A stretch of 64,000 nucleotides of DNA from Zongyangia gallinarum (lineage in GTDB: Bacteria > Bacillota > Clostridia > Oscillospirales > Ruminococcaceae): contig CAJFQY010000001.1 of NCBI GenBank assembly GCA_904419315.1, forward strand, positions 62,001 to 126,000, written 5' to 3'. This document shows, piece by piece, positions 1 to 10,404 of this stretch. A program made the translations under genes and the position numbers. The notes below the pieces were generated by a model. It was not told the origin of the DNA and ran no database searches. It saw only the letters and a program-made list of their open reading frames with translations. Positions within the stretch are counted from its first letter, which is position 1; each line of letters opens with the position of its first letter.

Positions 1-920
1 CCGCTATTGTGGAGGAGGCTGACGCCGACGAGGCCACCCGGGCCATTACAGAAGTCAACTCCGGCGCTTATTGGTTTGACAGCGCCTTTTTACAGAAAGC
101 CCTCTTGGAGCTGTCCCCGCAGAACAGCCAAGGGGAATATTATCTGACCGACACGGTGAAGATCGCCGTGCAGCAAGGGAAACGGGTCAGCGGATATCTT
201 TCTCAGAATCCGGATGTGATTTTGGGAGCCAACGACCGCCAGGGATTGCACAGGCTGGGCGAAATTGCCCGGATGCGGGTCATCGAGAAACACATGGCAA
301 ACGGGGTGGAGTTTGTCTCCACCGACGGGGTCCTCATTGCTCCGGACGTGCAGATCGGAGCGGATACCCGGATCCTGGCAGGATGTATGCTGCTGGGAGA
401 CACGGTTATCGGCGAGGATTGCGTCATCGGCCCCATGTCCCGCATTGAGGACAGCACCATCGGGGATGGCTGTATCATCAACGCCTCCCAGATTTATCAG
501 TCCCAGGTGGGCAAGGGCGTAAAGATGGGACCTTATGTCCACATCCGGCCCAATACAGTGATCTTTGACAAGGTAAAAATCGGCGATTTTGTGGAGATTA
601 AGAACTCCAACATCGGCGAGGGGACCAAGGTGCCCCATCTGACCTACGTAGGGGATTCCGACGTGGGCCGGGGGGTCAACTTTGGCTGCGGCTGTGTCAC
701 CGTCAACTACGACGGGCGGGTCAAATCCCGCACCACCGTAGGGGACCAGGCCTTTATCGGCTGCAATACCAACCTCATCGCCCCGGTGCGGGTCGGAGAC
801 GGCGCCTATACGGCGGCCGGTTCCACCATCACCAAGGATGTGCCGGACGGAGCCATGGCCATCGGCCGCTCCCGTCAGGAAAATAAGCCCGGCTACGCTA
901 TCAAGAAGCTGAAAAAGTAG
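1..920 (+). CDS. glmU: Bifunctional UDP-GlcNAc pyrophosphorylase / GlcN-1-P acetyltransferase, C-terminal part (cut by window edge)
   Basis: GlmU makes UDP-N-acetylglucosamine for peptidoglycan and teichoic acids in the cytoplasm. About 305 residues are visible. The frame is already open at the left edge (codons begin at base 3), so the GTG at 9 is not a real start. The first ~90 visible residues are the end of the uridylyltransferase domain (AYWFDSAFL, GEYYLTD). The rest is a left-handed beta-helix of hexapeptide repeats. VPHLTYVGD carries the acetyltransferase catalytic His, and NYDG and AGSTITKDVPDGAMAIGR are typical of the C-terminal domain. prs follows 101 bases downstream, the usual Firmicutes order. 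A GC-rich hairpin (CCGGGG/CCCCGG, 941-959) sits in that gap but has no U-run. Confidence 0.97.
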   Translation, partial: AIVEEADADEATRAITEVNSGAYWFDSAFLQKALLELSPQNSQGEYYLTDTVKIAVQQGKRVSGYLSQNPDVILGANDRQGLHRLGEIARMRVIEKHMANGVEFVSTDGVLIAPDVQIGADTRILAGCMLLGDTVIGEDCVIGPMSRIEDSTIGDGCIINASQIYQSQVGKGVKMGPYVHIRPNTVIFDKVKIGDFVEIKNSNIGEGTKVPHLTYVGDSDVGRGVNFGCGCVTVNYDGRVKSRTTVGDQAFIGCNTNLIAPVRVGDGAYTAAGSTITKDVPDGAMAIGRSRQENKPGYAIKKLKK

Positions 921-1021
921 CCATTGTTTCGGACAGAAGTCCGGGGGACCACTCCCCGGCACTTTAGAGGATATTAAGAAGCATCGGTTGGAAGCAAAAA
1001 TAAAAAAAGGGAGTCAAAACT

Positions 1022-1978
1022 ATGAATCTTCACGGCAAGGATATCAAGATTTTCGCTGGTAACTCCAACAAGGACGTGGCGTACCGGATGGCTAAGGAAT
1101 TGGGGCTTCCCGTAGGAAAGAGCGACGTTGTCACCTTCTCCGACGGGGAAATCTCCTGTTCTATTTTTGAGTCGGTCCGAGGCTCCGACGTGTTTGTGGT
1201 GCAGTCCACCTGCCAGCCCGTCAACGATCACCTCATGGAACTTCTCATCATGATCGACGCCTTCAAACGGGCCTCCGCCGGCCGGATCACCGCGGTCATC
1301 CCCTATTTCGGCTATGCCCGCCAGGACCGGAAGGCCAAGGCCAGAGACCCCATCTCCGCCAAGCTCTGCGCGGATCTGATCACCACCGCCGGCGCGGACC
1401 GTGTCCTGACCATGGACCTGCATGCGCCCCAGATCCAGGGCTTTTTCGACATCCCGGTGGATCACCTGCTGGGTGTGCCCATCCTGGTGCCCCATTTTAT
1501 CGAGAAATTTAAAGACTGCAAGGACGACATTGTGGTAGTTTCCCCGGATCTCGGCTCTGTGACCCGGGCGAGGAAGTTTGCCGAACGGATGGATACTCCC
1601 TTGGCCATTGTCGACAAGCGCCGGCCCAAGGCCAATGTCAGCGAGGTCATGAATATCATCGGCGACGTGAAGGATAAAACCGTCATCCTGGTCGACGATA
1701 TGATCGATACTGCCGGAACGCTGTGCAACGGCGCCAACGCCATTGTGGAAAAGGGCGGCGCCAAAGAAGTCTATGCCTGCGCCACCCACGGCGTCCTGTC
1801 GGGACCGGCCATCGAGCGGATCGAGCAGTCCGCCATCAAGGAGCTGGTGCTTCTGGACACCATCCCCTTGGGCGACAAAAAGTGCAGCAAGATTCAGATG
1901 ATCCCGGTGGCTCCCGTCTTTGCCGAGGCCATTGAGCGCATCTATGAGGATAAGCCGGTTTCTCCTCTGTTTGTCTAA
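1022..1978 (+). CDS. prs: Ribose-phosphate pyrophosphokinase (PRPP synthase)
   Basis: Prs transfers pyrophosphate from ATP to ribose-5-phosphate, giving PRPP for nucleotide, His and Trp synthesis. It has 318 residues, the family's usual length. Diagnostic motifs are the flexible loop YFGYARQDRKAKARDPISAK, DLHAPQIQGFFDIPVDHL, and the PRPP-binding motif ILVDDMIDTAGTL. The ATG at 1022 follows a GGGAG ribosome binding site. It probably shares a transcript with glmU. The gap to pth is 220 bases and contains strong hairpins that are listed separately. Confidence 0.97.
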   Translation: MNLHGKDIKIFAGNSNKDVAYRMAKELGLPVGKSDVVTFSDGEISCSIFESVRGSDVFVVQSTCQPVNDHLMELLIMIDAFKRASAGRITAVIPYFGYARQDRKAKARDPISAKLCADLITTAGADRVLTMDLHAPQIQGFFDIPVDHLLGVPILVPHFIEKFKDCKDDIVVVSPDLGSVTRARKFAERMDTPLAIVDKRRPKANVSEVMNIIGDVKDKTVILVDDMIDTAGTLCNGANAIVEKGGAKEVYACATHGVLSGPAIERIEQSAIKELVLLDTIPLGDKKCSKIQMIPVAPVFAEAIERIYEDKPVSPLFV

Positions 1979-2064
1979 TTTTCCCTATGAGGAATGCCGC
2001 CGTGACGCCGGTTCTACATAACCGTGGAGAGGGCGGACAGCCTAGAGACTGCCATAAAAATAGA

Positions 2065-2123
2065 GCCAGGTTTTTCCTGGCAAGGAAGAGAAAGAACCAG
2101 CGGGGTAGCGAGCTATCCCGCTG
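2065..2123 (+). other. Two strong hairpins in the prs-pth gap
   Basis: The first hairpin is GCCAGG-TTTTT-CCTGGC at 2065-2081. The second, at 2098-2123, has an 11-bp stem (CAGCGGGGTAG / CTATCCCGCTG, one G-T pair) closed by a CGAG loop. A third possible nested stem lies at 2133-2170 (TGGGG...CCCCA with CAAAA/TTTTG inside). No U-run directly follows the first two, so they are not classic terminators. They may form a structured leader of pth or a processing site. I do not recognise a known riboswitch class. Confidence 0.5.
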
Positions 2124-2198
2124 TGTTTGACGTGGGGCAAAAACGGGGATTTTGCCGTGATTTTTCCCCAAAAGACGAAAAAAGAGAGGAAAACACAG

Positions 2199-2954
2199 AT
2201 GGAAAACATGCTGGACCGGCTCTTTGACCGGATAAGACAAAAGAATCCACCAGTTCCCGCCGGCCCGGTGGAATACATTATTGTGGGGCTGGGCAATCCC
2301 GGCGCCAAATATGACGGTACCCGCCACAATACCGGCTTTATGGCCCTTGACCGGATTGCGGAGCAGTACCACTGCAAAATCGACCGGCTCAAATTCAAGG
2401 GGCTGTGTTGCGAGACGGTGATCTCGGGGAAAAAGGTGCTTCTTTTAAAGCCCTCCACCTTTATGAACCTGTCCGGACAGTCGGTGACCGAAGCCGCCGC
2501 CTTTTATAAGGTGCCCATGGACCGGGTCGTCGTCCTCTTTGACGACATCTCTCTGGAGCCCGGGGCTATCAGGGTGCGGCGGAAGGGCACTGATGGGGGC
2601 CACAACGGCATTAAAAATATCATCTATCTCTCCGGCCACGACGATTTCCCCCGGGTGAAGATTGGGGTGGGGAAAAAGCCCCATCCGGATTACGACCTGG
2701 CCGACTGGGTTCTCTCCGGCTTTAAAAAGGAGGAAGTGGAACCCATGAAAAACGCTTTCATCCTGGCCCAGGGGGCGGTGGAGCAGATTGTGGCCGGCAA
2801 CATCGATAAGGCCATGAATCTCTACAACGGCACCGGCCGGCAGAAGGCCCAGGAAAAACGGGCCGCCCGGGAAAACAAAGCCCCGGCGGTTTCCCATCCA
2901 TCCCAGCCGGCAGAGAATGCCGCTCAAGAAAATCCCGGCGAAAGCAAGGCCTAG
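2199..2954 (+). CDS. pth: Peptidyl-tRNA hydrolase with terminal extensions
   Basis: Pth cleaves peptidyl-tRNAs released from stalled ribosomes. The start at ATG 2199 is chosen because GAGAGGA (2185-2191) sits 8 bases ahead; the frame is open further upstream to 2127, but without a good site. The 251-residue protein has the family signatures GLGNPGAKYDGTRHNTGF, with Asn33 and catalytic His43, then LKPSTFMNLSGQSV and FDDISLEPG...GTDGGHNGIKNI. It is about 60 residues longer than the usual ~190. There is a ~24-residue N-terminal extension and a polar, Ala/Pro/Glu-rich tail of ~40 residues, probably disordered. mfd starts 33 bases downstream. Confidence 0.95.
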   Translation: MENMLDRLFDRIRQKNPPVPAGPVEYIIVGLGNPGAKYDGTRHNTGFMALDRIAEQYHCKIDRLKFKGLCCETVISGKKVLLLKPSTFMNLSGQSVTEAAAFYKVPMDRVVVLFDDISLEPGAIRVRRKGTDGGHNGIKNIIYLSGHDDFPRVKIGVGKKPHPDYDLADWVLSGFKKEEVEPMKNAFILAQGAVEQIVAGNIDKAMNLYNGTGRQKAQEKRAARENKAPAVSHPSQPAENAAQENPGESKA

Positions 2955-2987
2955 CCTGCCGCCGGAAAGACGACACAGGAGGAGACC

Positions 2988-5900
2988 ATGAAACATTTCG
3001 CCCAGCTGCTCACCGCCCTGGAGGAATACCGCCAGTACATCGAGGGGGTGGAAAAATCCCAGTTCCCGGTGGTGCTCACCGGACTTTCCGGGGTGCACAA
3101 GGCCCTGATGATCTATGCCTCCTGCGTCAATCTGGATGTCCCTGCCCTGGTCCTCTGCCCGGATGAGGCGGCGGCCACCCGGCTGTGCGAGGACGTGAAC
3201 GCCCTGTTTGAGGATAACAGGGCCCTTGTCTACCCCGCCCGGGATTTTACCTACCGGGACGCGGACAGTGTCTCCCACGAGTATGAGCAGGCCCGGCTTT
3301 CGGTGCTGGGGAAGCTGCTCAAAGGGGAAACAACCCTGGTCTTCTGTTCGGTGGAAGGGCTCAGCCAATTGACCATCCCGCCCCAGCGGTACCGGGAGCT
3401 TGCCTTTGACATCGCTTCCGGGGAGGAATACCGGCTGCCGGAGCTTATAGAGCGGCTCATTGGCGCAGGATATGTCCGGGCCGATCAGGTAGACGGCATG
3501 TGCCAGTTCTCCCTGCGGGGCGGCATTCTGGATATCTATCCCCCTGACAGCCCCTACCCGGTCCGGGTGGAGTTTTGGGGGGATGAGGTGGATACCCTCT
3601 CCTATTTTGATGTGCTGACCCAGCGGCGGCTGGACCCGGTGGAGCGGGTGAGCATCTCCCCGGCCCGGGAGGTCCTCTTCTCCTCCTCTGAGGAGCTGAT
3701 AGAAAAGCTGGAAAAACTGCGGGAACTGCAGCGGGGCAAGGCCGGGAAAGGGGCCAAGGAGAACATCAACCGGGACATCCAGCGGCTGCGGGATCATCTC
3801 AGCTTTGCGAGCTTTGACCGGTTCCTGCCGCTGGCCTATGGACAGGGGGCTACCCTGTTGGACTACCTGCCCGAGGGCTTTCTCTTTGTCTCGGATTATA
3901 TCAAGCTGCGGGAGACCCAGAAGAATTTTTCCTGGCAGATGGAGGAAGATCTCAAGACCCTCTTTGAGGAAGGCGTCCTCTGCCGAGGGTTGGAGCGCTT
4001 TTATCTGGAGCGGGGAGAGCTGATGCAGGCTTTGGCCTCCCGGCGCACCGTGGTGCTGGAGACCTTTGCCCGGGCCCTGCCGGAGCTCCCGGTGAAAATC
4101 TTGGTGAACTTTGACGCCATCCAGCTTTCGGGCTGGAGCGGCGAAATCAAATATCTCACCGATGACCTGAAAAGCTTTTTGGAGCGAAAATACTGCGTGG
4201 CTGTTTTGGCGGGAACCCGCCGGGCGGCCCAGGCCCTTGTCTCGGATCTGCGGAAAGAAAATATCCCCGCCGAGTTTGCCGAGGATGTGAAGTCCATCGT
4301 CTTCGGCCGGGTCTTTGTGCTGGAGGGCGGTCTTTCCGGCGGATTTGACCTGCCCGGCATCCGGTTCGCCCTCATCACCCAGGCGGCCGCCCGGAGGCTG
4401 GGGGAACCCAAGCGGAAGCGCCGGGCCAAGGCGCCGGGGGATAAGATCAGCTCCCTGGCCGATCTGACCCCAGGGGATTACGTGGTCCACATCTCCCACG
4501 GCATCGGCGTCTTTGAGGGAATCCATAAGATGGATATCCACGGGGTGGTCAAGGACTATATCAAGATCCGGTATGCCGGGGCCGACACCCTTTATGTGCC
4601 GGTGACCCAGCTGGATCTGGTGAATAAATACATTGGCCCCCGTGAAAACGGCAATATCCGGCTCAACAAGCTCAACTCCACCGAATGGCAGAAGACCCGC
4701 AGCCGGGTCAAAAAGGCGGTGGACGACATGGCGGATGAGCTGATCAAGCTCTATGCCCAGCGGATGCAGGTCAAAGGCTATGCCTTCTCCCCTGACAGCG
4801 AGTGGCAGCGGGAGTTTGAGGAGCACTTCCCCTATGAGGAAACCGACGACCAGCTCCGGTGCATTTCGGAGATCAAAGGGGATATGCAGTCCACTGTCCC
4901 CATGGACCGTCTGCTCTGCGGGGATGTGGGCTTTGGGAAAACCGAGGTGGCCCTGCGGGGCGCCTTCAAATGCGTTCTGGACGGCAAGCAGTGCGCCATT
5001 CTGGTGCCCACCACCATCCTGGCCTGGCAGCACTACAACACCATCCTGACCCGGATGGAGGGCTTTCCCGTCCATGTGGAGATCCTCTCCCGGTTTAAAA
5101 CCCCCAAACAGCAGCAGGAGATTGTCAGAAAAATAGGCCGGGGCGAGGTGGACATTGTGGTGGGCACCCACCGCCTGATCCAAAAGGACGTCCGGTTTAA
5201 GGACCTGGGACTTGTCATCATCGACGAGGAGCAGCGCTTTGGGGTGGCCCACAAGGAGCGGTTTAAGGAGCTTCGCTCCACGGTGGATGTGCTGACCCTT
5301 TCGGCCACCCCCATCCCCCGGACCCTGTCCATGGCCATGTCGGGGATCCGGGACATGTCGGTCATCGAGGAGGCCCCCTCCGACCGGCATCCCGTGCAGA
5401 CCTATGTGCTGGAATACAACCGAGGGGTCATTGGCGACGCCATCAAGCGGGAGCTGCGGCGGGGCGGCCAGGTATTCTACCTCCACAACCGGGTGGAGAC
5501 CATTGACCGGTGCGCTTCCAAGATTCAGGAGATGGTGCCCGATGCCCGGATCATGGTAGCCCACGGCAAGATGGGGGAGGAGGAGCTTTCCTCCATCTGG
5601 CAGGGTCTATTGGACCATGAAATCGACATCTTGGTCTGCACCACCATCATCGAAACCGGCGTGGATGTGCCAAACTGCAACACCCTCATCATTGAGGACG
5701 CGGACCGGATGGGCCTTTCCCAGCTCTACCAGCTCCGGGGCCGGGTAGGCAGGTCCAGCCGCCGGGCTTTCGCCTACTTCACCTTTCAAAAAGGCAAGGT
5801 CCTCACCGATGTGGCGGCCAAACGGCTGGCCGCCATCCGGGAATTTACCTCCTTTGGCTCAGGGTTCCGGATCGCCATGCGGGATCTGGAGATCCGTGGC

Positions 5901-6473
5901 GCCGGCAATATCCTGGGCGCCCAGCAGCACGGCCATATGGAGGCCGTAGGCTATGAGATGTACCTGAAGCTGCTCTCCGACGCTGTGGCGGAAAAGCGGG
6001 GAGAAATTCCCGAAAACCCGGTGGAGGAATGCCTTATCGACATCCGCATCGAGGCCCACATCCCGCCCCGGTATATCGAAAACCAGGCCCAGCGCATCGA
6101 GGTCTACCGGAAAATCGCCGGCATCCGCACCTATGAAGACAGCCTGGATGTAATGGATGAGCTCATCGACCGGTTCGGCGAGCCGCCGGCCTCGGTGAAG
6201 GGACTCATTGACGTCAGCCTGATGCGCAACACCGCCTCCCGGATGGGAATTACCGAAATCACCCAGAAGAATAATGAGATCGTCTTCTCCCTATCCCGGG
6301 TGGATATGAAGATGATCGGCTCCCTGGTATCCCAAATGCGGGGCCGGGTGCTTCTCTCCGCCGGCCAGAAGCCCTATCTGACGGTAAAAATCGCCGATCA
6401 GCAGACGCCGCTGGAGGCTATGCGGCAGATTCTTTCCGCCATGGATATGGCGGACGTCCCCACCGAATCATAA
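2988..6473 (+). CDS. mfd: Transcription-repair coupling factor (ATP-dependent DNA translocase)
   Basis: Mfd removes RNA polymerase stalled at DNA damage and recruits UvrA. At 1161 residues it is full length. In order it has UvrB-like N-terminal domains, an RNA-polymerase-interacting CarD/RID domain near residue 490 (GDYVVHISHGIGVFEG), helicase motif I near 645 (CGDVGFGKTEVALRGAF), the DEEQ box near 745 (IIDEEQRFGVAHKERF), SATPIPRTL, the translocation segment QLRGRVGRSSRRAFAYF, and a TRCF C-terminal domain. The start is preceded by CAGGAGGAGACC. It is co-directional with pth and ends at a strong terminator. Confidence 0.98.
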   Translation: MKHFAQLLTALEEYRQYIEGVEKSQFPVVLTGLSGVHKALMIYASCVNLDVPALVLCPDEAAATRLCEDVNALFEDNRALVYPARDFTYRDADSVSHEYEQARLSVLGKLLKGETTLVFCSVEGLSQLTIPPQRYRELAFDIASGEEYRLPELIERLIGAGYVRADQVDGMCQFSLRGGILDIYPPDSPYPVRVEFWGDEVDTLSYFDVLTQRRLDPVERVSISPAREVLFSSSEELIEKLEKLRELQRGKAGKGAKENINRDIQRLRDHLSFASFDRFLPLAYGQGATLLDYLPEGFLFVSDYIKLRETQKNFSWQMEEDLKTLFEEGVLCRGLERFYLERGELMQALASRRTVVLETFARALPELPVKILVNFDAIQLSGWSGEIKYLTDDLKSFLERKYCVAVLAGTRRAAQALVSDLRKENIPAEFAEDVKSIVFGRVFVLEGGLSGGFDLPGIRFALITQAAARRLGEPKRKRRAKAPGDKISSLADLTPGDYVVHISHGIGVFEGIHKMDIHGVVKDYIKIRYAGADTLYVPVTQLDLVNKYIGPRENGNIRLNKLNSTEWQKTRSRVKKAVDDMADELIKLYAQRMQVKGYAFSPDSEWQREFEEHFPYEETDDQLRCISEIKGDMQSTVPMDRLLCGDVGFGKTEVALRGAFKCVLDGKQCAILVPTTILAWQHYNTILTRMEGFPVHVEILSRFKTPKQQQEIVRKIGRGEVDIVVGTHRLIQKDVRFKDLGLVIIDEEQRFGVAHKERFKELRSTVDVLTLSATPIPRTLSMAMSGIRDMSVIEEAPSDRHPVQTYVLEYNRGVIGDAIKRELRRGGQVFYLHNRVETIDRCASKIQEMVPDARIMVAHGKMGEEELSSIWQGLLDHEIDILVCTTIIETGVDVPNCNTLIIEDADRMGLSQLYQLRGRVGRSSRRAFAYFTFQKGKVLTDVAAKRLAAIREFTSFGSGFRIAMRDLEIRGAGNILGAQQHGHMEAVGYEMYLKLLSDAVAEKRGEIPENPVEECLIDIRIEAHIPPRYIENQAQRIEVYRKIAGIRTYEDSLDVMDELIDRFGEPPASVKGLIDVSLMRNTASRMGITEITQKNNEIVFSLSRVDMKMIGSLVSQMRGRVLLSAGQKPYLTVKIADQQTPLEAMRQILSAMDMADVPTES

Positions 6474-6476
6474 AAA

Positions 6477-6512
6477 CAGGGCCCGGATGCCTCCGGGCCC
6501 TGTTTGTTTTTT
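6477..6512 (+). terminator. Rho-independent terminator after mfd
   Basis: A perfect 11-bp GC-rich stem (CAGGGCCCGGA / TCCGGGCCCTG) with a 4-base loop is followed by TTTGTTTTTT, four bases after the mfd stop. Confidence 0.95.
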
Positions 6513-6553
6513 CATTTCAGCAGCAAAAAACAAGGAAAATTCATGTTTTTTTG

Positions 6554-6582
6554 TGGACTTTTTGACAGAAGGCGTGTATAAT
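6554..6582 (+). promoter_or_regulatory. SigA-type promoter for the PrsA/SurA-like lipoprotein
   Basis: TGGACT, a 17-base spacer, then a perfect TATAAT at 6577-6582, about 85 bases before the start codon. A nearer TTGACA (6562-6567) is only 9 bases from the -10 and cannot pair with it. Confidence 0.6.
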
Positions 6583-6667
6583 TTTATTCTATCAGCGGCA
6601 TTTTCCAGATGTTTGGGGAAAATACCGTTAGGTGCGAAAGAATGTAGTGAAACTGGGAGGAAATCAA

Positions 6668-7753
6668 ATGAAACTCGCGAAGAAAATCCTTGCCGCGGTC
6701 TTGGCGTCCTGTATGGCCATACTGACCTTCGCTGGATGCGGCAGTCAAGATACCAGCTGGATCGCCACCGACAAAGATGGGGACGCCATCCCGGTGGGCG
6801 TCTATCTCTACCATCGTCTGGAGGCTTATACCGAGGCGCTGGACCTGGTGGAGGATAAAGCTGGCGAGGTATGGGATCAGGAGATCGAGGGCAAGACCGG
6901 CTATGAATGGGTGCACGATAAAGCCCTCCAGGCTGTGAAAAACTATGCGGCAGTGGAAGAAAAATTCGAAGAGCTGGGCTATACCCTGGCAGAAGAGCAG
7001 GAGGCCTACGCCGAGAACCAGGCGACCCAGCGGTATAACTATTACAGCGGCCTGTATGAGGCCAATGGCATCAGTTCTGATTCCGTCGTCGCCATCTATA
7101 TGAACCAGATGAAGAGCAGCGTTATCTTCCAGAACACCTATGCCCCGGGTGGCACCCAGGGCCTTTCTGTGGACGAACTGAAACAGGAACTGGAAGAAAA
7201 CTATCTGAGATTTAAGACCATCATGCTGCCCAGAACCAATTCGGATGGCGTGCTGCTGTCCGATGAAGAGCTGGCCGCAGCAGAGGAAGAACAGGCGGAC
7301 TATCTCAAACGCGCCCAGGATGGCGAGGACTTTGACCAGCTGATCACCGAATCCGAGGATAACTATATTAAGGAGCTCATGGGCGATGAGAGTTACGAGC
7401 CCACCGCCTCCGATTATGGACATGACCACGCGGAGGAGAATGCCCATATCAACGTTCTGCGCAAGGACAGCACCGACGTTTCGGCGGAACTGCTGGACGC
7501 TGTGGCTGCCGTAGACGAAGGGGAGTTTGGTACTGTGGAAGACATAGATTACTACTATGTGTTCCAGCGCCTGGACATCACCGAGGATGAGGACGCCGTC
7601 GTGGAGGCACTGGAGGCCCAGCTCACCAGCGACCTGAAAGCCGACGACTTTGACAAAGAGATCGAGGATTGGGGCAACAATGTCCAGCTCACCTTAAATG
7701 ATAAAGCGGTGGATTACTATCAGAAGAGAAAATTTAAAGAGGCTAGCTTCTAA
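6668..7753 (+). CDS. Lipoprotein resembling the SurA/PrsA foldase family
   Basis: A 361-residue exported lipoprotein. The start is ATG 6668, 6 bases after GGGAGG; the open frame upstream to 6632 lacks a site. The signal peptide is Lys-rich, then hydrophobic, with lipobox LTFAGC near residue 22. The body is helical and acidic, as in SurA_N/PrsA chaperones. A segment around FKTIMLPRTNSDG, followed by a Glu/Ala-rich helix and DGEDFDQLITESEDN, matches the layout of a parvulin peptidyl-prolyl isomerase domain. The conserved active-site pattern is weak, so isomerase activity is uncertain. It lies downstream of mfd under its own promoter, the position where Firmicutes often have prsA. Confidence 0.7.
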   Translation: MKLAKKILAAVLASCMAILTFAGCGSQDTSWIATDKDGDAIPVGVYLYHRLEAYTEALDLVEDKAGEVWDQEIEGKTGYEWVHDKALQAVKNYAAVEEKFEELGYTLAEEQEAYAENQATQRYNYYSGLYEANGISSDSVVAIYMNQMKSSVIFQNTYAPGGTQGLSVDELKQELEENYLRFKTIMLPRTNSDGVLLSDEELAAAEEEQADYLKRAQDGEDFDQLITESEDNYIKELMGDESYEPTASDYGHDHAEENAHINVLRKDSTDVSAELLDAVAAVDEGEFGTVEDIDYYYVFQRLDITEDEDAVVEALEAQLTSDLKADDFDKEIEDWGNNVQLTLNDKAVDYYQKRKFKEASF

Positions 7754-7772
7754 AGGGAATGTCTAAATCTTT

Positions 7773-7815
7773 AACCCGGGCTCATGAAAATCATGGGTTC
7801 GGGTTTGTTTTTTGT
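7773..7815 (+). terminator. Rho-independent terminator after the foldase-like lipoprotein
   Basis: A 15-bp stem (AACCCGGGCTCATGA with TCATGGGTTCGGGTT, three G-T pairs) with an AAA loop is followed by TGTTTTTTG, 20 bases after the stop codon. Confidence 0.85.
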
Positions 7816-7921
7816 TGAAAATCCCCTCCTTCTGCCCTTTTTTCTTTTTTCACGGAATGCAACAAAAAAATCTGTGGGCCACACTATAATATAAAAGGGA
7901 ATGGATAAAGGAGGGGTACGA

Positions 7922-8407
7922 ATGAAAAAATTTAGCGTTATAGCCTTACTGCTGATCCTGCTGCTGATCCTGCTGCTGATCCTGCTGCTGACCGGATGCC
8001 ATGAGCCGGCGCCTGCTGCCGAATCCAATCCACCCGAAATTTCCACCACCCCCCTGCGGATAGAAAAGGGACTTACCCCTCAGACCCTTTACAATACATT
8101 GGTGGGGCGCCTGGGTCTGGTAGGCTCTGTTTTGGAAAGTCAGGGCACAGGCCCTATCTTCCAGGAGGCGGAGATGTATACTGTGTGCAGCAAGGGGAAT
8201 CCGCAGCCGATGCTGATGATTTTCCGCTTTACCGATGGCAGCCAGGCTCAGAAATCTCTGGAGCTTTTTCTGGAGCAATCCCTGGAAAAAGGCCAGGACT
8301 TGAGCACAAAGATATACCAAAAGGATAATTTAATTGCGTTGTATACAGATGGTAATGAAAGCGTCCAGCAGGTGCTGGGTGAAATCATGGATTGCGCCCA
8401 GGTGTAG
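7922..8407 (+). CDS. Small lipoprotein of unknown function with a repeat-encoded signal peptide
   Basis: A 161-residue protein starting at ATG 7922, 5 bases after AAAGGAGGGG. The signal peptide is almost pure Leu/Ile (LLLILLLILLLILLLTGC) and ends in lipobox LLTGC. It is encoded by a 12-base unit (ctgctgatcctg) repeated in tandem. After the lipidated Cys come a Pro/Ala/Glu linker and a ~110-residue globular domain (LTPQTLYNTLVGRLGL, QPMLMIFRFTDGSQAQKSLE, QKDNLIALYTDGNE). I do not recognise the domain. A TATAAT lies at 7886-7891 with only a weak -35. The gene stands alone and converges on the gene at 8529 through a shared terminator. Confidence 0.8.
   Translation: MKKFSVIALLLILLLILLLILLLTGCHEPAPAAESNPPEISTTPLRIEKGLTPQTLYNTLVGRLGLVGSVLESQGTGPIFQEAEMYTVCSKGNPQPMLMIFRFTDGSQAQKSLELFLEQSLEKGQDLSTKIYQKDNLIALYTDGNESVQQVLGEIMDCAQV
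7952..7990 (+). repeat. 12-bp tandem repeat inside a signal-peptide coding region
   Basis: The unit CTGCTGATC-CTG occurs about three times head to tail and encodes repeated LLIL. Gain or loss of a unit keeps the frame but changes the hydrophobic core length by four residues. Confidence 0.85.
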
Positions 8408-8476
8408 CCTCCCCCAAGGGCTGTCTCCCGCGCCAAGGGGATCTCATACAGAGGTCCCAGCAATTTAAAAAACGCG

Positions 8477-8513
8477 AAAACTCCGGCGGTGAGTCCCACT
8501 GCCGGAGTTTTTC
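8477..8513. terminator. Bidirectional terminator between convergent genes
   Basis: The stem CTCCGGCGGTG / CACTGCCGGAG is flanked by AAAA on the left and TTTTT on the right, so it can end transcription from both sides. Confidence 0.85.
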
Positions 8514-8528
8514 TATCGAAAAATTACT

Positions 8529-10220
<1,692 letters not shown>

Positions 10221-10359
10221 AAATCCGACGCTCCTTTCTAGCCGCTTCCACGGATTGTCTACCAATATCCTTGGCTGCCAAATAAGCCTTGGAATTTTAA
10301 CAAATCATTTATCTTCATTATATCATGTTTTTCCGCTTTTTTCATTGTATAAAAGGCAT

Positions 10360-10394
10360 AAAAAGGCCGGGGACTTGAAGTCCCCGGCCTTTTT
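10360..10394 (-). terminator. Rho-independent terminator after the alanine symporter
   Basis: A perfect 16-bp stem (AAAAAGGCCGGGGACT / AGTCCCCGGCCTTTTT) with a 3-base loop, ten bases beyond the minus-strand stop at 10405. It has A/T runs on both sides. Confidence 0.92.
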
Positions 10395-10404
10395 ATGTTT
10401 TGGT

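Noticed and set aside
2445..5564. A 1039-codon open frame on the minus strand opposite pth/mfd
   Set aside because: It is the GC-bias shadow of mfd; the translation is low in complexity with many His/Pro/Gly and shows no family motif, while mfd is certain.
6562..6582. TTGACA followed by TATAAT as a promoter
   Set aside because: The spacer is only 9 bases; a TGGACT at 17 bases is the better -35.
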